Shown here: piece after piece, positions 8,294 to 17,257 of the stretch
How positions within the stretch are numbered: position 1 is the stretch's first letter
Layout: each line of letters begins with the position of its first letter
NCBI RefSeq assembly: GCF_004365355.1
Contig: NZ_SODP01000003.1
Coordinates: forward strand, 1 to 64,000
Direction of reading: 5' to 3'
DNA: 64,000 bases
Origin: Kribbella pratensis
GTDB lineage: Bacteria > Actinomycetota > Actinomycetes > Propionibacteriales > Kribbellaceae
The notes under the pieces: model-generated
What the model was told of the DNA's origin: nothing
What the model saw: the letters and a program-made list of their open reading frames with translations, nothing else
The model's database searches: none
Program-made: the position numbers and the translations under genes

Positions 8294-9241
8294 ATGCTGG
8301 AGTTCGTGGTGCGGGTGGTGGGCGTCCTGGTCGCCTTCCTGGTGGCGCCGTTGCTGGTCGGTCAGGCCGAGCACAAAGTGATGGCACACATGCAGTCACG
8401 GCTCGGCCCGATGTACGCCGGCGCGTTCCACGGCTGGGCGCAGCTGGTTGCCGACGGGGTGAAGTTCGTCCAGAAGGAGAGCGTCGTCCCGGCGGCCGCG
8501 GACAAGCGGGTCTTCGAGTGGGCCCCGGTCGTCGCGATCCTGCCGTACCTCGCCGCGCTCGCCGCGATCCCGCTGGCGCCCGGCATCGTCGGCGCCGACC
8601 TGGATTCCGGGCTGTTCTTCGTGCTCGCGGTGATGAGCATCGGCGTACTCGGTTCGCTGATGGCGGGCTGGGGCAGCGGCAACAAGTACAGCCTGCTCGG
8701 CGGACTCCGGGTCGCGGCCCAGCTGATGAGCTACGAGCTGCCGTTCGTGCTGTCCGCCGCGAGTGTCGCGGTCGCCGCCGGATCGCTCAGCCTGACCGGC
8801 ATCGCGCACGCGTGGAACCCGTGGTGGCTGCTCTGGCAGCTGCCGGGCATGATCGTGTTTTTCATCGCGGGTCTTGCCGAGTTGCAGCGGCCGCCGTTCG
8901 ACATGCCGGTCGCGGACTCCGAGGTGATCTTCGGCCCGTACACGGAGTACACCGGCCTGCGGTTCGCGATGTTCCTGCTCGCGGAGTACGCCGGGATCGT
9001 CGTCCTCGCGGGGCTCACAACGGTGCTGTTCCTCGGCGGCTGGAGCGGACCGGGCCCTGAATCGATCGGCTGGATCTGGACCATCGTGAAGGTCGCGCTG
9101 GTCTCGGTCGTGGTGATCTGGGTGCGCGTGTCGTTCCCGCGGATGCGCGCGGACCAGCTGCAGAAGCTCGCCTGGCAGGGCCTGGTGCCGGTGGCGCTGC
9201 TCCAGCTCGCGCTCACCGGCATCGGCGTCGTCGTCTTCTGA
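8294..9241 (+). CDS. nuoH: NADH-quinone oxidoreductase subunit H
   Basis: A 315-aa membrane subunit with about eight hydrophobic helices. The conserved cytoplasmic loop QSRLGPMYAGAFHGWAQL and the ELQRPPFDMPVADSEVIFGPYTEY quinone-site loop are both present. The first loop reads GQAEHKVMAHMQSR where most NuoH have ERKV, a family variation. NuoH connects the quinone site to the proton-pumping arm. It stands alone here, 2.8 kb after nuoC and 8 kb before nuoI, which is unusual. Confidence 0.93.
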   Translation: MLEFVVRVVGVLVAFLVAPLLVGQAEHKVMAHMQSRLGPMYAGAFHGWAQLVADGVKFVQKESVVPAAADKRVFEWAPVVAILPYLAALAAIPLAPGIVGADLDSGLFFVLAVMSIGVLGSLMAGWGSGNKYSLLGGLRVAAQLMSYELPFVLSAASVAVAAGSLSLTGIAHAWNPWWLLWQLPGMIVFFIAGLAELQRPPFDMPVADSEVIFGPYTEYTGLRFAMFLLAEYAGIVVLAGLTTVLFLGGWSGPGPESIGWIWTIVKVALVSVVVIWVRVSFPRMRADQLQKLAWQGLVPVALLQLALTGIGVVVF

Positions 9242-9254
9242 CCCGGACGTGCGC

Positions 9255-9334
9255 CACTGACCAAACCCGCCTGAGGTGCCGCGCCGCGGGTGTGGTGAGC
9301 GCGCGTGCGCGTAGGTCGGGTCAGTTGGTCAGTG
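9255..9334. terminator. Long-loop inverted repeat between convergent nuoH and ABC genes
   Basis: CACTGACCAA (9255-9264) pairs perfectly with TTGGTCAGTG (9325-9334). The 60-nt interior is itself GC-rich with further partial pairing. Lying between two convergent genes, it may be a bidirectional terminator. Support is moderate because of the long loop. Confidence 0.35.
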
Positions 9335-9346
9335 ACGCAGGTCCGC

Positions 9347-10546
9347 CTAGGTCGTGGCCAGCGCCTCGGTGGGCGACAGCCGCGAGGCGCGGACGGCGGG
9401 GTACAGGCCGGCCAGCGCACCGATTACGAGCGTCGCCACGACTCCACCGGCAAGCGCCCAGACCGGGATCACCGTCAACCAGTTGTGGTACGACGCGTAT
9501 GCCGCCGTGACCGCGGATCCGAGGAGCGCGCCGCCGACCCCGCCCAGCGCGGAGAGCAGCAGCGACTCGGTGAGGAACTGGGTGCGGATCTGACCGCGGG
9601 TCGCGCCGAGCGACCGGCGCAGGCCGATCTCCGCGCGGCGTTCGAGCACGGAGATCACCATGATGTTGGCGACCCCAACGCCGCCGACCAGGAGTGCGAC
9701 CGCGCCGAGTCCGAGCAGCAGGCCGGTGAACGCCTGTCCAGCTGCTTGCTTCGCGGCGAGCGCGTCGGACGGCCGCGAGACCTCGACCTCGTTCGGCGCC
9801 TCGGGGTTGGCGGTTGCCCCGAGCACCGATCGGACCGCCGGCACCTGGGCGTCGTCCGACCTCGTGTAGATCGTGGTCGGGTGTCCGTCGAAGGACAGCT
9901 TGCTCGCCGCCGGCCAACCCATGAGCGCGGCGCTGTCCAGCTCCGGTGCGAGTGCGGCCGGCTCGAGGATGCCGAGGACGGTGAACCAGACATGGCCGAT
10001 CAGCACCTGGGTGTCCGGTCCCGCCTTGGTGATCCCGAGCCGGTCGGCGGCGCTCGAGCCGAGCACGGTCGCCGGGTACGAGCCGGTCGCCGCGTCGATC
10101 CACTTGCCGCTGCGGACGGTCGCGCCGATGGTGTCGAGCAGGTTGGCGCGGGCGGCGTACGCGATGATGCCGTTGGTCTCGACGTCCGGGATCTTGTTGG
10201 TCCGGTAGACGGACGTGTCGTCGACCTTGCCGACCGCGGACTCGGCCCGGACCGGGCCGATCCGGCGGACCATAGCCTCGGCGGTGAGTGGCAGTTGGGC
10301 CTGCTCGCCGGTCAACCGGGTGCCGGGGGCAACCGTCAGAAGATTCGTGCCCAAGGCATCGAGTTGCCCGTCGAGCTCGGCCCGGGAGGACGACGAGATC
10401 CCGACGACGGAGACCATCGCGGCAATCCCGATCGCAATCCCCAACGCGGACAGGAACGCGCGGGTCGGCCGGGTCCGCAGACCGACGGCGCCTACCCGGA
10501 CAACGTCACCCAGCTTCAGGGACGCCGGCTTGAGTTCGCCTCTCAT
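9347..10546 (-). CDS. MacB/FtsX-type ABC transporter permease
   Basis: A 399-aa permease. TM1 is at about 30-50 (RAFLSALGIAIGIAAMVSVV), followed by a large extracytoplasmic MacB-PCD domain (60-265) and three C-terminal FtsX helices, with the coupling loop ERRAEIGLRRSLGATRGQIRTQF. It is the last gene of the leftward lipoprotein-adaptor-ATPase-permease operon and overlaps the ATPase stop. The complex probably works as a mechanotransmission exporter for a peptide, lipid or antibiotic. Confidence 0.88.
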   Translation of the reverse strand: MRGELKPASLKLGDVVRVGAVGLRTRPTRAFLSALGIAIGIAAMVSVVGISSSSRAELDGQLDALGTNLLTVAPGTRLTGEQAQLPLTAEAMVRRIGPVRAESAVGKVDDTSVYRTNKIPDVETNGIIAYAARANLLDTIGATVRSGKWIDAATGSYPATVLGSSAADRLGITKAGPDTQVLIGHVWFTVLGILEPAALAPELDSAALMGWPAASKLSFDGHPTTIYTRSDDAQVPAVRSVLGATANPEAPNEVEVSRPSDALAAKQAAGQAFTGLLLGLGAVALLVGGVGVANIMVISVLERRAEIGLRRSLGATRGQIRTQFLTESLLLSALGGVGGALLGSAVTAAYASYHNWLTVIPVWALAGGVVATLVIGALAGLYPAVRASRLSPTEALATT

Positions 10547-11208
10547 GACCTCACCTCCTCGATGATGCGGCCGTCGCGCATGCGGACCTGGCGGGGGAGG
10601 GAAGCGGCGATTTCCCGGTCGTGCGTGATGACGACGACCGTCGTACCGGCCGCGTGCAGGTCGCGCAGCAGTTCCATCACGCCGGCGCCGGATGCGGAGT
10701 CGAGTGCCCCGGTCGGTTCGTCGGCGAGCAGTACGGCGGGTTCGCCGGCGACCGCTCGCGCGACGGCGACGCGCTGCCGTTCACCACCGGACAGCTCGTG
10801 CGGCTCGTGATCCAGCCGGTGCCCGAGCCCGACCCGTACGAGTGCGGCCGCGGCACGCTTCCGTCGTACGGACAATCGAAGGCCGGAGTAGAGCAGGCCG
10901 TCCGCGACGTTGTCCACCGCACGTACGCCCGCGGCCAGGTGGAACTGCTGGAACACGAAGCCGATCCGGGTCGACCGCAATGCCGACAACCCGGCGTCGG
11001 AGAGCCGCGCCACGTCGTACCGATCGATGTGGACGGTGCCCGAGGTCGGACGATCGAGAGTGCCGAGCACGTTCAGCATCGTGGATTTGCCGGAGCCGGA
11101 CGGGCCGACGATCGCGACCAACTCGCCCGCCTCGATCCGCAAGCTGACTCCGTCGAGCGCGTTCACACCGCCCGGGTAGACCTTGGTGACCTCGCTCAGC
11201 TCGATCAC
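10543..11208 (-). CDS. MacB/LolD-type ABC transporter ATP-binding protein
   Basis: A 221-aa ATPase. Walker A is GPSGSGKST (35-43), the signature is LSGGERQR and Walker B is VLLADEPTGALD, followed by the H-loop VVITHD. It powers the adjacent FtsX-type permease. It overlaps both neighbours by ATGA, indicating a stoichiometric operon. Confidence 0.92.
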   Translation of the reverse strand: MIELSEVTKVYPGGVNALDGVSLRIEAGELVAIVGPSGSGKSTMLNVLGTLDRPTSGTVHIDRYDVARLSDAGLSALRSTRIGFVFQQFHLAAGVRAVDNVADGLLYSGLRLSVRRKRAAAALVRVGLGHRLDHEPHELSGGERQRVAVARAVAGEPAVLLADEPTGALDSASGAGVMELLRDLHAAGTTVVVITHDREIAASLPRQVRMRDGRIIEEVRS

Positions 11209-12257
11209 TTCGGGATCCCCACCGTGGTGCCGGCCTTGATTCCGGAACCGCTGACCTCGACCTGGCCGCTCGCGAACAGCCCTGTCTGCACGGGCACGTA
11301 GTGCGACGTCGTGCCGTCGGTGACCTCGACGCCGAACCCGCCTTCGCGGAGCGCGACCAGAGCCGCCACCGGGACGGTCAGCACGTTCTTGCGTTCCGAG
11401 GCAGTGAAGGTGACATCAGTTGCCGCTGACGACCAAGCGGCCACCGCCTTTTGGTTGGCGATGGCAACGATCACTTCGACCTTGGTCTCGGGGTCCTTGT
11501 CCGGGCTCTCCGCCGGGATGATCACCGTCGACGCCTTCTCGATCCGGCCCGGCACGGTCCTGCCGTCCGGCAGCGCTACCGTCACTGCCGCGTTGAGCGT
11601 GGCGAGCCGCTGGTCCGCCGCGTCGAGCTGGACCGTGACGGCCCGGGTCGTGCCGGTGTAGGACAGCACCGGCTGGTTCGGGCCGAGCGGTGTGCCCTCC
11701 TGACCTTGCACGCTGTCGACGCGGATATGACCGGGCGCGAACAGCACGCTGCCGAGCTCGACGACGCCGGTCTCGTCCAGACCGAGATCGTCCTGCCACT
11801 CCTCGACCGCTTCGGCGGTGGCGGCGGTGTACTCGTCGTCGACGGTGAATCCCGCGTATCCCATCGCCCTGAGGTTCTGCTCGAGCTGCAGCACATCGTT
11901 GCCCTCGGCCCCGATCGACAGCCTCCGGTACGCCGGGAGCGCGCCGTACAGCAGGATCGTCGGCTTGTTGTCGATGCTGTAGACGGTGTTCCCGCGCCGC
12001 AGCTCCTGCCCGCTGTCCGGTACGGCGGTGACCGTGCCGGCGATCCGGCTGACGGCAGAGGACGTCGTACCGAAGCCGAGCTGGCCGTCCTGGGTCTCGG
12101 TGTCCTTCAAGGTCTGTTGCGTGACCTTGGTGGTGTTGACCGGCAAAGCCTGCGCCGGCTGATTCGATGCCTGACTGGTATCGCCGCGATTCACCAGGAA
12201 CGCGCTCGCCGCGCCCCCGGCGGCCAGGACGACCACAGCCGTGAGGGCCTTCCGCAT
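11205..12257 (-). CDS. Efflux adaptor (HlyD-like) with peptidoglycan-binding domain
   Basis: A 350-aa exported protein. The N-terminal signal-anchor (4-24, ALTAVVVLAAGGAASAFLV) is followed by a biotinyl-lipoyl/barrel-like region. A PG_binding_1-type insert at about 105-150 has the pattern GNDVLQLEQNLRAMGYAGFTVDDEYTAATAEAV. A second beta-barrel precedes a membrane-proximal end with VPVAALVAL. Start ATG 12257 overlaps the lipoprotein stop. This type of adaptor bridges the MacB-like permease to the cell wall in Gram-positives. Confidence 0.82.
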   Translation of the reverse strand: MRKALTAVVVLAAGGAASAFLVNRGDTSQASNQPAQALPVNTTKVTQQTLKDTETQDGQLGFGTTSSAVSRIAGTVTAVPDSGQELRRGNTVYSIDNKPTILLYGALPAYRRLSIGAEGNDVLQLEQNLRAMGYAGFTVDDEYTAATAEAVEEWQDDLGLDETGVVELGSVLFAPGHIRVDSVQGQEGTPLGPNQPVLSYTGTTRAVTVQLDAADQRLATLNAAVTVALPDGRTVPGRIEKASTVIIPAESPDKDPETKVEVIVAIANQKAVAAWSSAATDVTFTASERKNVLTVPVAALVALREGGFGVEVTDGTTSHYVPVQTGLFASGQVEVSGSGIKAGTTVGIPK

Positions 12258-12766
12258 CACCGCGCCGCCAGGATGCTCTGGCACGCGTCCTGCGCCTTCT
12301 GGAAGTCGGGGTCGTCGGCGACGCCCGGGCCGATCATGATGCCGCGCTGGTCCGGCTTCGGGTCCGGGAACTTCTCGACACCGTTCTTCCGCATGCACTC
12401 GGCGTACTTGCGCCCGTTCTCGGCCTGCTGCGGGTTAGCGCTGCCCTGCGCCTGCGGGTCGTACTCACGGCAGGCCTCCATCGCCTTCTGGACCTGCTCC
12501 TGGGTGACACCGGAGTTCTTGTCGAACCTGAGCATCGGCCCCTTGCCGGGCTCCGGGTCCGGGACATTCAGGCCGTTCTCCCGCAGGCACTGGGTGAACT
12601 TGACCGCCATCTCGTCCTGGCTGAGGCTGGCCGGCGCGCTGCTGGGGGCGGTCGACCGGGCCCCTCCACTACCGGAGGCGACCTGAGTGTCGGGCTTGTC
12701 CGCTCCGCAGCCGGTGACGAGTACGGCGGCCGCCAGCACGGTGGTGGCCAGGATGGTCTTGCGCAT
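12257..12766 (-). CDS. Secreted lipoprotein with duplicated Cys motif
   Basis: A 169-aa lipoprotein. The signal peptide ends in the lipobox LVTGC (16-20). The mature part has a Ser/Ala linker and then two similar halves, each with a CLREN/CMRKN-type start, a GLNVPDPEPG or GVEKFPDPKP stretch, and a second Cys in MEACREY or QDACQS. This pattern suggests two disulfide-linked helical hairpins. It is the first gene of the ABC operon, so it may sense or deliver the substrate, possibly for the divergent two-component system. Confidence 0.75.
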   Translation of the reverse strand: MRKTILATTVLAAAVLVTGCGADKPDTQVASGSGGARSTAPSSAPASLSQDEMAVKFTQCLRENGLNVPDPEPGKGPMLRFDKNSGVTQEQVQKAMEACREYDPQAQGSANPQQAENGRKYAECMRKNGVEKFPDPKPDQRGIMIGPGVADDPDFQKAQDACQSILAAR

Positions 12767-12780
12767 CGGTGCGCTCCTCT

Positions 12781-12848
12781 CGTTTCCCCGCAGCCTTCGC
12801 CGTACGCCGTTTCCCGGCCGTTTCCGAGTGCGCTAACACGGGGGAAAC
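12781..12848. promoter_or_regulatory. CGTTTCC repeat cluster between TCS and ABC operon
   Basis: CGTTTCC occurs at 12781-12787, 12808-12814 and 12819-12825, and an inverted GGGGAAAC at 12841-12848. All lie in the roughly 100-bp divergent promoter region. Two copies are spaced 11 bp, one helical turn, as expected for an OmpR-family dimer. This is probably where the adjacent response regulator binds. Confidence 0.5.
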
Positions 12849-12864
12849 ACGGTCGTCGGGGATC

Positions 12865-13530
12865 ATGGGGTGCGTGCGGGTTCTGGTGGTCGAGGACGAA
12901 CCGTTGCTGGCGGCAGCGATCGCGGAGTGGCTGCGTGACGAGTCACATGCGGTCGACGTGGCCGGTGACGGCGGCGCCGCGCTCGAACGGCTGTCGGTGA
13001 ACGCGTACGACGTCCTCGTGCTGGACCGCGACATCCCCGTCGTGCACGGCGACGAGGTGTGCCGGCAGTTGGTGCAGTCCGGGTCGGATACTCGCGTGCT
13101 GATGCTGACGGCCGCCGCCGCGGTCACCGACCGGGTGGAAGGCCTCGGGCTCGGTGCGGACGATTACCTGACCAAGCCGTTCGCGTTCGCCGAGTTGGCT
13201 GCCCGGGTGCTCGCGTTGGGGCGGCGAAGTCGTCCGGCCGATCCGCCCGTACTGCGACGTGCCGGCGTGACGCTGGACCCGGCGCGGCACGAGGTGTTCC
13301 GCGACGGCCGGTACGTGCCGCTGTCGAAGAAGGAGTTCGCCGTACTCGCGGAGTTGCTGCGGGCCTCCGGCGCGACCGTGTCGGCCGAACAACTGCTGGA
13401 GAAAGCATGGGACGAGCACGTGGACCCGTTCACCGGGGCGGTCCGGCTGACGATCCTCAAGCTGCGCCGGAAGCTGGGCGAGCCGGGGCTGGTCGAGACC
13501 GTCACCGGCGTCGGGTACCGCATCCCATGA
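12865..13530 (+). CDS. OmpR-family response regulator
   Basis: About 221 residues. The receiver domain shows the acidic pair in VVEDEP, phosphoacceptor Asp54 in LVLDRDIP and Lys104 in LTKPF. The C-terminal winged helix contains VPLSKKEFAVLAELL and TVTGVGYRIP. ATG 12865 was chosen; a GTG three codons later (12874), giving VRVLVVEDE, is equally possible. It overlaps the kinase gene by ATGA and diverges from the ABC operon, its likely target. Confidence 0.9.
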   Translation: MGCVRVLVVEDEPLLAAAIAEWLRDESHAVDVAGDGGAALERLSVNAYDVLVLDRDIPVVHGDEVCRQLVQSGSDTRVLMLTAAAAVTDRVEGLGLGADDYLTKPFAFAELAARVLALGRRSRPADPPVLRRAGVTLDPARHEVFRDGRYVPLSKKEFAVLAELLRASGATVSAEQLLEKAWDEHVDPFTGAVRLTILKLRRKLGEPGLVETVTGVGYRIP

Positions 13531-14822
13531 GGCGGCTGACGCTGCGGGGCCGGCTGACCTTGCTGTACGGCGGGTTGTTCATGGTTGCCGGCGTGGTGCT
13601 GCTCGGGGTGACGTATGCGCTGTTCAACGCGAACCTCGGCCAGCAGTACCGCGTGATCGTGAAGGGGACGTACCTCAGTCCGGCGCCTGGAGCCCAGAAG
13701 CCACCGCCGCCGACCAACGACGTCTACGTGATGAACAAGGACGGCGCCGTACTCACCGGGTCGGATGCGGAGAGGGTGCTCGAGCAGCAGCGCGAGCAGG
13801 TCCGCCAGGCGGCGATCAAGTCGTTGCTGATCCAGGGGAGTGTCGCGCTGGTTGTAGTGGGTGGATTGGCGGCGGGATTCGGATGGTTGGTGGCCGGGCG
13901 GGTGCTGGCGCCGCTGCATCGAGTCACCGACACGGCTCGCCGGATCTCGGCTTCACCTGCGGCCTTGCACGAGCGGATTGCGCTCAAGGGGCCTGACGAC
14001 GAGGTGAAGAACCTGGCCGATGCGTTCGACACGATGGTCGAACGGCTGGACCATTCGTTCGACGGCCAGCGCCGGTTCGTGGCCAACGCGTCGCATGAGC
14101 TGCGGACGCCGTTGACGCTCGGCCGGGCGCTGGTCGAGGTCGCGATGCACCGGCGTACGGCGTCTGCCGACGTGAAGGAACTGGGCGAGAGCCTGCTGAC
14201 GATCAACGCGCGACACGAGCAGCTGATCGAGGGTTTGCTGATCCTCGCGGACTCCGAGAAGCAGCTGACGGCGGTCTATCCGGTGAATCTGAGCGACGTG
14301 CTGGACCACGTCTGCAGACAACTGTCCGCTGAGGCGGCGGAAGCGGGCGTCGAGGTGATCCGCGGACCGGGCGACGCGCCGGCGCGGGGGGATGCGCTCC
14401 TGCTCGAGCGCCTGGTGCACAACCTGGTACAGAACGGTATCCGCCACAACACGGATCCCCAGGCCATCACAATCGAGCCGCGCCGGGGCGAACAGGCGGG
14501 CGACAGTGCGCAGCCGCCAGTTGTGATGGGGCTGGGATCCGGGTCCGCCCGGTGGGTTCGCGTGATCAGCAAGACGGTCGGGGCGTCCGTGCAGGTGATC
14601 GTGACGAACACCGGGCCGGAGATCCCGCCGTACGAGGTGGAGAGCCTGTTCAAGCCGTTCTACCGGCTGGGCGCCGAACGGCTGGTCAGCGGGAAGGGCG
14701 CCGGGCTCGGGTTGTCGATCGTCCGCTCGGTGGCCGAGGCGCACGGCGGGACTGTCATCGCCGTACCGCGAGCCGGAGGCGGTCTGGAAATTACTGTGGA
14801 GCTGCCTGTCGATCCGGGCTGA
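13527..14822 (+). CDS. Two-component sensor histidine kinase
   Basis: A 431-aa kinase. TM1 (12-35) and TM2 (100-125) flank a short 65-residue extracytoplasmic loop with a Pro stretch (about 52-62). A HAMP region (about 122-178) precedes the H-box SHELRTPL with His190, the N-box NLVQNGIRHN, the F-box-like SLFKPFYRL and the G2 box GKGAGLGLSIV. The short sensor loop fits kinases that work with a neighbouring ABC transporter detecting cell-envelope stress. ATG overlaps the regulator stop. Confidence 0.9.
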   Translation: MRRLTLRGRLTLLYGGLFMVAGVVLLGVTYALFNANLGQQYRVIVKGTYLSPAPGAQKPPPPTNDVYVMNKDGAVLTGSDAERVLEQQREQVRQAAIKSLLIQGSVALVVVGGLAAGFGWLVAGRVLAPLHRVTDTARRISASPAALHERIALKGPDDEVKNLADAFDTMVERLDHSFDGQRRFVANASHELRTPLTLGRALVEVAMHRRTASADVKELGESLLTINARHEQLIEGLLILADSEKQLTAVYPVNLSDVLDHVCRQLSAEAAEAGVEVIRGPGDAPARGDALLLERLVHNLVQNGIRHNTDPQAITIEPRRGEQAGDSAQPPVVMGLGSGSARWVRVISKTVGASVQVIVTNTGPEIPPYEVESLFKPFYRLGAERLVSGKGAGLGLSIVRSVAEAHGGTVIAVPRAGGGLEITVELPVDPG

Positions 14823-14856
14823 GGCCATTCGTACAGATGACGAGAAGGAGGACACG

Positions 14857-15201
14857 ATGAACCAGTACCTGCTCAGCATCTACCAGCCCGACGGTCCGAT
14901 CCCCGAGCCCGAGGTCCTGCAGCCGATCCTGCGGGAGCTTCAGGCGTTGAACGAGGAGATGCAGGCGGCCGGCGTCTGGGTGTTCGCGGCCGGTCTGCAC
15001 CCGCCGGACACCGCGACCGTGCTGAAAGCGCACGGTGACGAGGTGCTGATCACCGACGGCCCGTTCACCGAGGGCAAGGAGCACCTGGGAGGTTTCACCG
15101 TCATCCAGGTCGACGACCTCGACGCCGCACTCCACTGGGCCCGCCGCCTGGCCAAGGTTCTCCGCAACCTGTCCGTAGAAGTCAGACCCTTCCAGTCGTG
15201 A
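14857..15201 (+). CDS. YCII-related DGPF-domain protein, ECF42 partner
   Basis: A 114-aa YCII/DGPF protein with the hallmark LITDGPFTEGKEHLGGF (about 65-81). GAGAAGGAGGA before the ATG gives the ribosome site. It overlaps the next gene, a DUF6596 sigma factor, by GTGA. DGPF genes are the standard neighbours and regulon members of ECF42 sigma factors. The molecular function is unknown, though the fold is that of dimeric alpha-beta barrel enzymes. Confidence 0.85.
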   Translation: MNQYLLSIYQPDGPIPEPEVLQPILRELQALNEEMQAAGVWVFAAGLHPPDTATVLKAHGDEVLITDGPFTEGKEHLGGFTVIQVDDLDAALHWARRLAKVLRNLSVEVRPFQS

Positions 15202-16418
15202 CACCTGATCTGGCCGCGATCTTCCGCGCCGAGCACGGGCGGGCGGTCGCAGTGTTGACGCGGGTCTTCGGGGATCTGGAGATCGCCGAGGACGCCGTAC
15301 AGGATGCCTTCGCGACGGCGGTGGAGAAGTGGGCGGAGAGCGGCGTACCGCCGAGTCCGGCCGGCTGGATCATCACGACCGCCCGGAACCGGGCGATCGA
15401 CCGGCTGCGCCGCGAGTCCGCGCGGGCCGACAAGCAGGCCCAGGCGGCCCAGACGGCACTGTTGCATGCCCAGGACGAGCCGGAGGAGGTGGGTGCGGTG
15501 GACGACGATCGTCTGCGGCTGATGTTCACCTGCTGCCACCCGGCCCTCGCGCTGAACGTCCGCGTCGCGCTCACCCTCCGCATGCTCGGCGGCCTCACCA
15601 CCACCGAGATCGCGCACGCGTTCCTCGTCCCCGAGCCGACGATGGCGCAACGCCTGGTCCGCGCCAAGGCGAAGATCCGCGCGGCCGGTATCCCGTACCG
15701 CGTCCCGTACGAGGCCGATCTGCCCGAGCGCGTGCGCGGCGTACTCGCCGTCGTCTACCTGATCTTCAACGAGGGGTACGCCGCGTCGTCGGGCGAATCC
15801 CTCGTTCGCGACGAACTCGCGCTCGAAGCCATCCGCCTCGGCCGGCTGGTGGCCGACCTCATGCCCGACGAACCCGAGGCCGTCGGCCTGCTCGCCCTGA
15901 TGCTCCTTCAACAAGCCCGCCGCCCCGCGCGGGTCGGGGCCGACGGCGGGCTCATCCGCCTCCGCGAGCAGGACCGCACACTCTGGGACCGCCCGCTGAT
16001 CACCGAGGGCCATGCACTGGTACGCCGATGCCTCCGCCGCAACCAGCCCGGCCCGTACCAACTCCAGGCAGCCATCAACGCCGTCCACGCCGACGCGACA
16101 TCAGCCGAGTCGACGGATTGGCGCCAGATCGTCCAGCTCTACGACCACCTCCTGACCCTCGAGCCCTCTCCGGTGGTTGCCCTCAACCGAGCCGTCGCAG
16201 TCTCTGAAGTCGATGGCCCCGCCGCGGCGCTGACCCTCGTCGACGCGCTCGACCTTGACACCTACTACCTCTTCCACGCGATCCGCGCCGACCTCCTGAC
16301 GCAACTGGGCCGCGCGCCAGAGGCGCAAGCGGCCTACCAGCGCGCTCTCGCCCTGACCCCCAACGAAGCCGAGCAGCACTTCCTCCGATCACGCCTCGAG
16401 CACCTCCCGCCGGGCTGA
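15198..16418 (+). CDS. ECF42-group RNA polymerase sigma factor with DUF6596/TPR-like tail
   Basis: A 406-aa sigma factor from GTG 15198. Sigma-70 region 2 (about 8-75) contains GDLEIAEDAVQDAFATA and GWIITTARNRAIDRLRR. Region 4 (115-165) contains LTLRMLGGLTTTEIAHAFLVPEPTMAQRLVRAKAKIR. The 200-residue C-terminal extension starts with YRVPYEADLPERVRGVLAVVYLIFNEGY, the ECF42/DUF6596 signature, and ends in TPR-like helices. No anti-sigma factor is adjacent, as expected for this group, where the extension regulates activity. Confidence 0.9.
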   Translation: MTPDLAAIFRAEHGRAVAVLTRVFGDLEIAEDAVQDAFATAVEKWAESGVPPSPAGWIITTARNRAIDRLRRESARADKQAQAAQTALLHAQDEPEEVGAVDDDRLRLMFTCCHPALALNVRVALTLRMLGGLTTTEIAHAFLVPEPTMAQRLVRAKAKIRAAGIPYRVPYEADLPERVRGVLAVVYLIFNEGYAASSGESLVRDELALEAIRLGRLVADLMPDEPEAVGLLALMLLQQARRPARVGADGGLIRLREQDRTLWDRPLITEGHALVRRCLRRNQPGPYQLQAAINAVHADATSAESTDWRQIVQLYDHLLTLEPSPVVALNRAVAVSEVDGPAAALTLVDALDLDTYYLFHAIRADLLTQLGRAPEAQAAYQRALALTPNEAEQHFLRSRLEHLPPG

Positions 16419-16442
16419 CCCGCCGTTCTGTAAGGTCCACCC

Positions 16443-17201
16443 GTGCGGGGATTTGAGTTGGTTTGTGAGGTGGAGCCGCCTACCCGGCCTGATCTGAAGC
16501 GGGTTCGGCATCAGATCGGGGTGATGAGTCCGATCGCGGACGGGTTCCTGATCCCGGACAACCACATCGGCCGGGCGACCGTTTCCAGCGTCGCGGTGGC
16601 CAACGAGGTGCAGTTGATGGGTGCCCGGGGCATCGCCTGCCTCAACTCCCGTGACCGCAACCTGCTCGGCTTCCGCAGGGATCTGCTGACGGCGGCGGCG
16701 TACGGCGTGGAGCAGTTCTTGTTCGTCCACGGGGACGAACCCGCGGAAGGTGCCCGGACGAGTCAGCTCACGGTCCGCACGATGATCGAGCAGGCACGCG
16801 ATACGACGTACCCCGGCTGCAACCCCTTCCAGGTCGGCGCCGCGACCCGCCTGACCAAGGTTCCGCGCTGGAAGGCCGAGGCCGACTTCCTGTACGTGCA
16901 GGTCAGCTACGACCTCGACGAGCTCCTCCGCTGGCGCGACTCGGTCGACCTCGGCATCCCGGTGTACGCCGGCGTGATGGTGCTGGCCTCGGCGAAGATG
17001 GCCCACGACCTCGCCGCTCTGCCCCAGCTCAAGATCCCGCCGGCCCTGATCGAGGCGGTCGACCAGGACCGCGACGCCGGCGTCGACCACGCCTGCGAGC
17101 AAATCCTCGCGATCCGTGACTCGGGTGCGTTCGACGGCGTTCATCTGATACCGGTGAGCCGGTACCGGCAGGTCGCCGCCCGGCTCGAGCGCGAGCTTTA
17201 G
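16443..17201 (+). CDS. Methylenetetrahydrofolate reductase-like protein
   Basis: A 252-aa TIM-barrel-like protein. It starts at a GTG with FELVCEVEPPTRPDL, the N-terminal strand of the MTHFR family, and includes ADGFLIPDNHIGRA, GIACLNSRDRNLLGF and VEQFLFVHGDEP, which correspond to substrate-site strands. It is shorter than the 290-300 residues of MetF and may belong to the short, flavin-free mycobacterial type; this is inference. It would make 5-methyltetrahydrofolate for methionine synthesis. Confidence 0.75.
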   Translation: MRGFELVCEVEPPTRPDLKRVRHQIGVMSPIADGFLIPDNHIGRATVSSVAVANEVQLMGARGIACLNSRDRNLLGFRRDLLTAAAYGVEQFLFVHGDEPAEGARTSQLTVRTMIEQARDTTYPGCNPFQVGAATRLTKVPRWKAEADFLYVQVSYDLDELLRWRDSVDLGIPVYAGVMVLASAKMAHDLAALPQLKIPPALIEAVDQDRDAGVDHACEQILAIRDSGAFDGVHLIPVSRYRQVAARLEREL

Positions 17202-17257
17202 CGCGCCGGATCGGGTCGTGGGAGGCTAGTGTCCTGCTTAGAGACGGGAGGTGGAGC

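Noticed and set aside
9305..10810. 501-residue rightward open frame opposite the ABC permease
   Set aside because: Antisense shadow of two well-supported ABC genes; Arg/Asp/Gly-rich with no family motif.
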